64,000 nt of DNA. It comes from Streptomyces rubrogriseus. Its GTDB lineage: Bacteria; Actinomycetota; Actinomycetes; Streptomycetales; Streptomycetaceae. Where the stretch lies: contig NZ_CP116256.1 in the NCBI RefSeq assembly GCF_027947575.1, forward strand, positions 2,914,001-2,978,000. Direction: 5' to 3'. Every line of letters starts with the position of its first letter. Position 1 is the first letter of the stretch. Of the stretch, positions 58,491 through 64,000 are shown one piece after another. A program made the translations under genes and the position numbers. The notes beneath the pieces were generated by a model. It was not told the origin of the DNA and did not search any database. It saw only the letters and a program-made list of their open reading frames with translations.

Positions 58491-59960
58491 ATGACCGGTG
58501 GATCGGCGCGGGCGGCCGGACCTGCGCGGGCGGCAGGGGCGACCGGCCCGGCAGGGGCGGCCGGGGCCCCGTGGGCCGAGTTCGGGCGGCAGTTGCGCTC
58601 GCTGCGCAGGGCGGCCGGACTCACCCAGCTGCAACTCGGCCTGCGCGTGGGCTACCACCACTCCCTCGTCAGCAGACTCGAGGCGGGCCTGCGCGAACCG
58701 CCCGTGGGGCTGGTGCGAAGACTCGACGCGGTGCTGGAGACGGGCGGTGAGCTGGCCGCGACCGTCGCCGCGCCGCGCGAGGTGCCGCCCGGGCCGGGCC
58801 GCCTCCCGGCCGACCCGGCGCTGTTCACGCCGCTGCCCGGCGCGGACGACCCCGCGGGGCAGGGCGCGCCGGACTCCCGGATGTGGCCCGCGCGGCTGCC
58901 CGCCGAAGGGCTGGCCTGCCCGCTGCACGGCACCGCGGGGTGCGCGGTGCCCGATCCGGGTGAGTTACCGGCCCTGCTCGACGGGCCGGGTCCGGCGGGC
59001 GGCCCGGCCCCGTCCTGGGGCACCGGCACCGGTGCGGCGGTCGCCGAGGCGGAGTTGCTGCACGGTCTCACCGCGGTGCTGGCCTGCCTGATCCGGGAGG
59101 CGTTCCGGCACGAGGGCCGCGTGACGGCCGTCGAGGGGCTGCTGCGGGGCCTGGCCCGCTGGGCGGGCGAGGTCAACTCCGCCGGGCGGCTGCCGTACGG
59201 GCAGTTGCGGCTCGGCGCGCAGTACGCCCAGGTGGCCGGCCGGCTGCGGATGGAACGCGGGCAGATCGGCGTGGCCATGGCCTGGTTCGGCCACGGACTG
59301 CGCTGGGCGGACGCCGTCCAGGACGCCTCGGCCCGCGCGACCCTGCTCAGCGACATGTGCACCCTGGTCCGGCTCGACGGGGACCCTTCCCTGATGCTCG
59401 GGTACGCGCAGGGCATCGGCGCGGTGGACGCGCGACGCCGGTGGATGGCCACCCTCTCGGACCTCTACCAGGCACGCGGCCACGCCCTGTCGGGCGACGC
59501 GGCGGCGTGCCGTCGGCACATCTCCCTGGCCCGGCGGGGGTTCGCCCGCCTCGGACCGCAGGACCACCTGGAAGCGCCGTGGATGGCCGGGGCCGAGGGA
59601 GCGATGCGGGTGGACTCGGCGATCGGCGGTGCCCTGCGCGACCTGGCCGTCGCGACCGGGGACCGGGCGGCGGCCCGACGCGCGGTCGACGCCACCGCAC
59701 GCTCGCGCGCGCAGGTGCCGCCCCAGATGCGCGGTGCCCGGCTGCTGCTCACCCTGCGGCTGGCGGACAGCTGGGCGTGTGCGGGCGATCCGGGCGCCGC
59801 CGTCGCCCTCGCCTCGGAGGTCCTGCCGGAGGCGGTGCGCTCGCGCGAGTCGATGGTCACCGCCGAACTGCGCGGCCTGCACAGCCGGCTCACCGGGCAG
59901 TGGGCCGACCTGCCCGAGGTCAGGGCCTACCGGGAGCGGCTGCTGGACGCGGGGGAGTGA
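58491..59960 (+). CDS. XRE-family transcriptional regulator with a TTA codon
   Basis: This 489-residue protein starts at ATG behind GGGGGGAGG. A short Ala/Gly leader is followed by an HTH (LRRAAGLTQLQLGLRVGYHH, then SLVSRLEAG). The large C-terminal part is helical and TPR-like (LRLGAQYAQVAGRLRMERG, ATLSDLYQARGHALSGDAAA), as in Streptomyces regulators of the BldD/TPR type. Codon 159 is TTA (58965-58967), the rare bldA codon, so expression is probably tied to development. The target is unknown. Confidence 0.88.
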   Translation: MTGGSARAAGPARAAGATGPAGAAGAPWAEFGRQLRSLRRAAGLTQLQLGLRVGYHHSLVSRLEAGLREPPVGLVRRLDAVLETGGELAATVAAPREVPPGPGRLPADPALFTPLPGADDPAGQGAPDSRMWPARLPAEGLACPLHGTAGCAVPDPGELPALLDGPGPAGGPAPSWGTGTGAAVAEAELLHGLTAVLACLIREAFRHEGRVTAVEGLLRGLARWAGEVNSAGRLPYGQLRLGAQYAQVAGRLRMERGQIGVAMAWFGHGLRWADAVQDASARATLLSDMCTLVRLDGDPSLMLGYAQGIGAVDARRRWMATLSDLYQARGHALSGDAAACRRHISLARRGFARLGPQDHLEAPWMAGAEGAMRVDSAIGGALRDLAVATGDRAAARRAVDATARSRAQVPPQMRGARLLLTLRLADSWACAGDPGAAVALASEVLPEAVRSRESMVTAELRGLHSRLTGQWADLPEVRAYRERLLDAGE

Positions 59961-60228
59961 GGCGGGGGAAGGCCCCCGTTGCGCACGGGGCGTGACGGTG
60001 CGCGGCACCTCCGCGACGCGGCCGCGTACTTGCCGGATTTTGACAGGTCTGGACCAAGCTCGCGGAGCCGTTGATTCCGGTGCGGCGGGGTGTGAGGGTT
60101 CCGCCCAGCCCGCGACATGACATGCAAATGACACCTGATGGACGCGTCCCCGCACCCCAGGGTGCGCGTTCGGCATGGCACGGCCGGGTCGGCCCGCAAG
60201 GAGCCCCCCACTCTCACAAGGAGCCACG
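59961..60228. promoter_or_regulatory. Promoter region of the M4/M28 protease gene
   Basis: This 268-nt gap has no supported gene. Around 60031-60060 the sequence TTGCCGGATTTTGACAGGTC offers possible -35 elements (TTGCCG, TTGACA). Two AAGGAG sequences occur near 60197-60222; the second is the ribosome site of the protease. Confidence 0.4.
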
Positions 60229-63200
60229 ATGCTCAGACAGACCGCGGTGGCCGGGACAGTCCTGGCCATGACACTCGCAGGGGTGGTGGTACCGGCCTCC
60301 CTCGCCTCGGCCTCGGAGCGGTCCGCGCCCTCCGCGGCGGAACCCAGTCCCGTCGAGCGGGCCGTCGCAGCCGCCGACCAGGCCGTACGCAGCGGCCTGG
60401 ACGCCCTCGTCGCCGGCGGCCCCGACGAGCAGTACGACCGCCACCAGGTCACCCCCTGGGACAAGGACCTGTTCTCCGTCGCCTACGAGCGCACCTACAA
60501 CGGTCTGCCGGTGGTCGGCGGCGACGCCGTCGTCCTCGCCGACGGCAAGGGCAGGGTCCGCGCCGTCCGGTCCGCCACCGAGGGCGCGATGGCCGTGCCC
60601 ACCGAGGCCCGGATCAAGTCCGGGCAGGCGGTGAAGACCAGCCGTGAACGGCTCGCGAACGTCGACAAGGTCGACTCCGAGCGGCTGGTGGTCCGGGTCA
60701 AGGACGACGTCCAGACCCTCGCCTGGGAGACCGTGCTCGTCGGCACGACCGAGGACCACGTGCCCAGCAAGCTGCACGTCTTCGTCGACGCCCGCACCGG
60801 CAAGGTCGTCGACAGCTACGACGACGTGAAGGCCGGCACCGGCCACAGCGAGTGGAACGGCCCCAGCCCGCTGACCATCGACACCTCCCGCTCCGGCAGC
60901 CAGTACGCCCTGCGCGACACCACCCGCCCCGGCCTGCAGTGCTCGGACTACAACGGCGGCCTGTTCACCGGACCGGACGACGACTGGGGCACCGGCAACG
61001 CCTCCAGCAAGGAGACCGGCTGCGTCGACGTCATGTACGCGGCGCAGAAAGAGTCGGACATGCTCCGCGACTGGCTCGGCCGCAACGGCCACAACGGCAA
61101 CGGCGGCAGCTGGCCCGCGCTCGTCGGCCTCAACCAGCTCAACGCCTACTGGGACGGCTCCCGGGTCACCATCGGCCACAACAGCGCCAACAAGTGGATC
61201 GCCGGCATGGACGTGGTGGGCCACGAGTACGGCCACGGCCTGGACAGCTTCACCCCCGGCGGCGCCAACCACGAGAGCGGCCTGGGCGAGGCCACCGGCG
61301 ACATCATGGGCGCCCTCACCGAGGCCTACGCCAACCAGCCCGCCGGGTACGACTCCCCCGACTACACCGTCGGCGAGGAGATCAACCTCCAGGGCCGCGG
61401 CCCGATCCGCAACATGTACAACCCGCAGCTGGTCAACAACGACCCCAACTGCTACTCCTCCGCCATCCCGGGGACCGAGGAGCACGCGGCCGCCGGGCCG
61501 ATGAACCACTGGTTCTACCTCCTCGCCGAGGGCTCCAACCCCGGTGGCGGCAAGCCCTCCAGCCCCACCTGCGACGGCAGCCGGGTGACCGGCATCGGCA
61601 TCCAGAACGCCGGAAAGATCTTCTACGGCGGCATGCTGCTCAAGACCAGCGGCATGACCTACAAGCGCTACCGCTCCGCCACCCTCACCGCGGCCAAGAG
61701 CCTGGACGCCTCCTGCGACCTGTTCGACGCCACCAGGGCGGCCTGGAACGCGATCGACATCCCGGCCCAGAGCGGCGACCCGACCTGCACCCGGCAGGAG
61801 ACCGACTTCTCGCTGGCCCTCAGCCCGGCGAGCGGCAACGTCGAGGCCGGTTCCGCGGTCAACGCCACGGTCAACACGACCACCGTCACCGGCAGCGCCC
61901 AGCAGGTGTCGCTGACCGCCACCGGCACCCCGCCCGGCGTCAGCGTCTCCTTCAGCCCGTCCACGGTCACCTCCGGCTCCAGCTCGACGATGCGTGTCTC
62001 CACCACGTCGGGCACCGCCGCCGGAACCTACTCGCTCACGGTCAAGGGGACGGCGGGCAGCAAGAGCCACACCGCCCAGTACACCCTCACCGTCGGCGGC
62101 GGCAACAACCCCGGCACGCCGCCCGACGTCGACGTCGCCCAGGTCCAGGCCCACCTGGCCCAGTTCGGTTCCATCGCCGCGCAGAACGGCGGCAACCGCC
62201 GCTCCACCGGCTCCGGGTACGACGCCTCACTCGCGTACGTGAAGGGCAAGCTCCAGGCGGCCGGCTACACCGTCACCGAGCAGACCTGCACCTCCGGCTG
62301 CTCCGCGGGCGCCGGCAACAACCTGATCGCCGAGTGGCCGAAGGGCGACGCGAACAGCGTCTACATGTTCGGCGCCCACCTCGACGGCGTCTCGGCCGGC
62401 CCCGGCATCAACGACAACGGCTCCGGTTCCGCCGCGCTCCTCGAGACGGCGCTGACCCTGGCCGAGCAGAACCCGACCATGAAGAACCGCGTCCGCTTCG
62501 CCTGGTGGACCGACGAGGAGCAGGGCCTGAACGGCTCCGACTTCTACGCCCGGAACCTCTCGACGACCGACCGCTCCCGGATCAAGGCGTACTACAACTT
62601 CGACATGGTCGCCTCCGTCAACGGCGGCTACTTCATCAACAACCTGTCCTCCGCGGCCTCCGCCCCGATGCGGGAGTACTGGACCTCCCTCGGCCTCGCC
62701 CCGCAGGAGAACGTCGAGGGCCAGGGCCGCTCCGACGACTACTCCTTCCAGCAGGTCTCCATCCCCACCTCGGGCTACGCCACCGGCGCCTCCGCGATCA
62801 AGTCGTCCACGGAGGCCGCCAAGTGGGGCGGCACCGCCGGCCGGTCCTACGACCCGTGCTACCACTCCGCCTGCGACACCACCGCCAACATCAGCGCCAC
62901 CGCGCTGAACCGCAGCGCCGACGGCATCGCGTACACGATCTGGAAGACCGCCGTCGGAGACGCACCGAACCCGCAGGACGACTTCTCGATCTCCGCGAAC
63001 CCGTCCTCGGGCACCGTCGACCCGGGCAGCTCCGCGTCCGTCACCGTGAACACCGCCACGACCAGCGGCGACGCGCAGAACGTGCGGCTGTCGGCGTCCG
63101 GCGCGCCGACCGGTGTGAGCGTCGGCTTCAGCCCGGACTCGGTCACCTCCGGCCAGTCCTCGACCGCCACGGTCCAGGTCGCCGCGGGCACGGCCGGCGG

Positions 63201-63429
63201 CACCTACACGCTGACCTTCACGGGTACGGGCACCGTCACGCACACCACCACCTACACCCTCACCGTCTCCGGCGACGACGGCGGTGAGACCACCTGGCAG
63301 CTGGGAGCCACCTACGCGGCCGGTGACGTGGTGAGCTACAACGGCGTCAGCTACCGGTGCATCCAGGGCCACACCGCCTACCCCGGCTGGGAGCCGCCGA
63401 ACGTCCCCGCCCTGTGGCAGCGCCTGTGA
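60229..63429 (+). CDS. Secreted multidomain protease: M4 thermolysin-like + M28 aminopeptidase + CBM5/12-like
   Basis: The 1066-residue preprotein starts at ATG 60229 (AAGGAG upstream) with a signal peptide ending near SLASA. Domains in order: FTP/PepSY-like propeptide (to about 215), M4 metalloprotease with HEYGH (about 332-336) and the Glu in SGLGEATGD, a first 95-residue Ig-like domain (from [10 protein letters not shown]), an M28 zinc aminopeptidase (about 625-910; [38 protein letters not shown]), a second copy of the Ig-like domain ([10 protein letters not shown]) and a C-terminal CBM5/12-like domain ([20 protein letters not shown]). Endo- and exopeptidase in one chain would degrade proteins on chitin or similar surfaces. 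Confidence 0.92.
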   Translation: MLRQTAVAGTVLAMTLAGVVVPASLASASERSAPSAAEPSPVERAVAAADQAVRSGLDALVAGGPDEQYDRHQVTPWDKDLFSVAYERTYNGLPVVGGDAVVLADGKGRVRAVRSATEGAMAVPTEARIKSGQAVKTSRERLANVDKVDSERLVVRVKDDVQTLAWETVLVGTTEDHVPSKLHVFVDARTGKVVDSYDDVKAGTGHSEWNGPSPLTIDTSRSGSQYALRDTTRPGLQCSDYNGGLFTGPDDDWGTGNASSKETGCVDVMYAAQKESDMLRDWLGRNGHNGNGGSWPALVGLNQLNAYWDGSRVTIGHNSANKWIAGMDVVGHEYGHGLDSFTPGGANHESGLGEATGDIMGALTEAYANQPAGYDSPDYTVGEEINLQGRGPIRNMYNPQLVNNDPNCYSSAIPGTEEHAAAGPMNHWFYLLAEGSNPGGGKPSSPTCDGSRVTGIGIQNAGKIFYGGMLLKTSGMTYKRYRSATLTAAKSLDASCDLFDATRAAWNAIDIPAQSGDPTCTRQETDFSLALSPASGNVEAGSAVNATVNTTTVTGSAQQVSLTATGTPPGVSVSFSPSTVTSGSSSTMRVSTTSGTAAGTYSLTVKGTAGSKSHTAQYTLTVGGGNNPGTPPDVDVAQVQAHLAQFGSIAAQNGGNRRSTGSGYDASLAYVKGKLQAAGYTVTEQTCTSGCSAGAGNNLIAEWPKGDANSVYMFGAHLDGVSAGPGINDNGSGSAALLETALTLAEQNPTMKNRVRFAWWTDEEQGLNGSDFYARNLSTTDRSRIKAYYNFDMVASVNGGYFINNLSSAASAPMREYWTSLGLAPQENVEGQGRSDDYSFQQVSIPTSGYATGASAIKSSTEAAKWGGTAGRSYDPCYHSACDTTANISATALNRSADGIAYTIWKTAVGDAPNPQDDFSISANPSSGTVDPGSSASVTVNTATTSGDAQNVRLSASGAPTGVSVGFSPDSVTSGQSSTATVQVAAGTAGGTYTLTFTGTGTVTHTTTYTLTVSGDDGGETTWQLGATYAAGDVVSYNGVSYRCIQGHTAYPGWEPPNVPALWQRL

Positions 63430-63460
63430 CACACCGCTGAGAAGCGCCTGACACGCCGAC

Positions 63461-63493
63461 GGGCGGTGGGGTTCGCACCGAACCCCACCGCCC
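63461..63493. terminator. Bidirectional terminator after the protease gene
   Basis: Arms 63461-63475 and 63479-63493 form a perfect 15-bp stem with a 3-nt loop. Flanking CACGCCG and CGGCGTG extend it further with a small bulge. It serves both the protease and the convergent MFS gene. Confidence 0.85.
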
Positions 63494-63518
63494 CCGGCGT
63501 GCGCCCGCGACCGCGGCG

Positions 63519-64000
63519 TCAGAACTTCGGCGTGGGGGCCTGCGCCTCCACCATCCGGGCCGCCTCCTCCTCGGTCTGCACCGAGGGCGGGGAGCCGGCG
63601 AGCGGCTTCTGCGCCGTCTCCTTCATGCAGGCCACGGCCACCACACCGATCAGGGCCGCCGCCATCGAGTAGTAGGCGGGCATCATGTCGGAGCCGGTCA
63701 CGCTGATCAGAGCGGTGATCACCAGCGGCGTGGTCCCGCCGAAGATCGACGCCGACAGGTTGTAGCCGACCGACAGGGACCCGTACCGCACGTTGGTCGG
63801 GAACATCGCCGGGAGCGCCGCCGACATCGTGCCCAGCAGACAGACCAGCGACAGGCCGAGCATCAGCATGCCGCCCGAGACCGCGAGCAGACTGCCCTCC
63901 TGCACCAGCACGAAGGCCGGTGCGGACAGCACGAAGAACCCGATCATGCCGGTCATCAGGACGGGCTTGCGCCCGAAGCGGTCGGACAGCCGGCCGACCT
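63519..64000 (-). CDS. MFS transporter, metabolite:H+ symporter type (5' part missing)
   Basis: Only the C-terminal 160 residues are in the window; the gene continues past the right edge. The visible part begins with GRLSDRFGRKPVL, the conserved cytoplasmic loop of MFS carriers, then about five membrane segments including LPAMFPTNVRYGSLSVGYNLSASIFGG, which is typical of ProP/KgtP/citrate-type MHS transporters. The tail is hydrophilic. Substrate unknown. Confidence 0.88.
   Translation of the reverse strand, partial: VGRLSDRFGRKPVLMTGMIGFFVLSAPAFVLVQEGSLLAVSGGMLMLGLSLVCLLGTMSAALPAMFPTNVRYGSLSVGYNLSASIFGGTTPLVITALISVTGSDMMPAYYSMAAALIGVVAVACMKETAQKPLAGSPPSVQTEEEAARMVEAQAPTPKF

Overview
The window looks like chromosomal DNA of a Streptomyces or close relative. 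GC is very high and third codon positions are almost all G/C. GTG and TTG starts and 4-nt ATGA/GTGA gene overlaps are common. Streptomyces-type families are present: DUF397/XRE/RsbW-like triad, tripeptidyl aminopeptidase, ECF41 sigma factor, rare TTA codons. From memory, unverified, the gene order from about 17 to 63 kb resembles the SCO1230-SCO1273 part of S. coelicolor A3(2).

Region A (1-25.1 kb) is a biosynthetic locus. After a partial MocR-type regulator, a tight operon (1157-8775) encodes a DUF4260-like membrane protein, a DUF2156/MprF-like aminoacyl transferase, an acyl-CoA-dehydrogenase-fold flavoprotein, an NAD(P)-dependent reductase with altered catalytic residues, a class III aminotransferase, an SRPBCC protein, a flavin reductase and a DAO-type FAD oxidase. 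A WS/DGAT-like acyltransferase follows and ends at a 26-bp perfect hairpin. A leftward block (10.2-16.7 kb) carries a methyltransferase, an ABC1 kinase, a repeat protein with two 1-nt frame lesions, an ECF sigma factor, a CmlS-like FAD halogenase and an HD protein. A rightward block (17.0-25.1 kb) carries a thioester-reductase-like SDR, two ACPs, a KAS III, a complete 2-oxoacid-dehydrogenase-like E1alpha/E1beta/E2 set, a KAS II and a lipase. I infer that an E1/E2-primed acyl chain is built on an ACP, released as an aldehyde and aminated. The first genes resemble what I recall of the valanimycin N-N bond chemistry (VlmO, VlmA, VlmH, VlmR). The product cannot be told from sequence.

Region B (25-41 kb) is general regulation and housekeeping: alpha/beta hydrolase, ECF41 sigma, GntR/UTRA regulator with an operator-like palindrome over its -35, ROK regulator, two-component system with a divergent ABC exporter, Mug-type DNA glycosylase, purB, SGNH hydrolase, two CNNM/CBS membrane proteins, GNAT, an RHH/Fic-like pair and a methyltransferase.

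Region C (41-49.8 kb) holds the biotin genes bioBAD and divergent bioF. BioB has an unusual Cys/His-rich tail. Next come a WhiJ-type regulatory triad, an NlpC/P60 hydrolase behind a probable c-di-AMP (ydaO) riboswitch, a ClpP paralogue and a lone Phd/YefM antitoxin with a TGTACA operator core.

Region D (49.8-64 kb) is the urease operon ureABCFGD behind a GlnR-box-like array. It is followed by a secreted tripeptidyl aminopeptidase, an NAD-dependent epimerase-like protein, a PlsC-type acyltransferase, a TTA-containing XRE regulator, a giant secreted M4-M28-CBM protease and a partial MFS transporter. I saw no rRNA, tRNA, CRISPR, insertion sequence or prophage.
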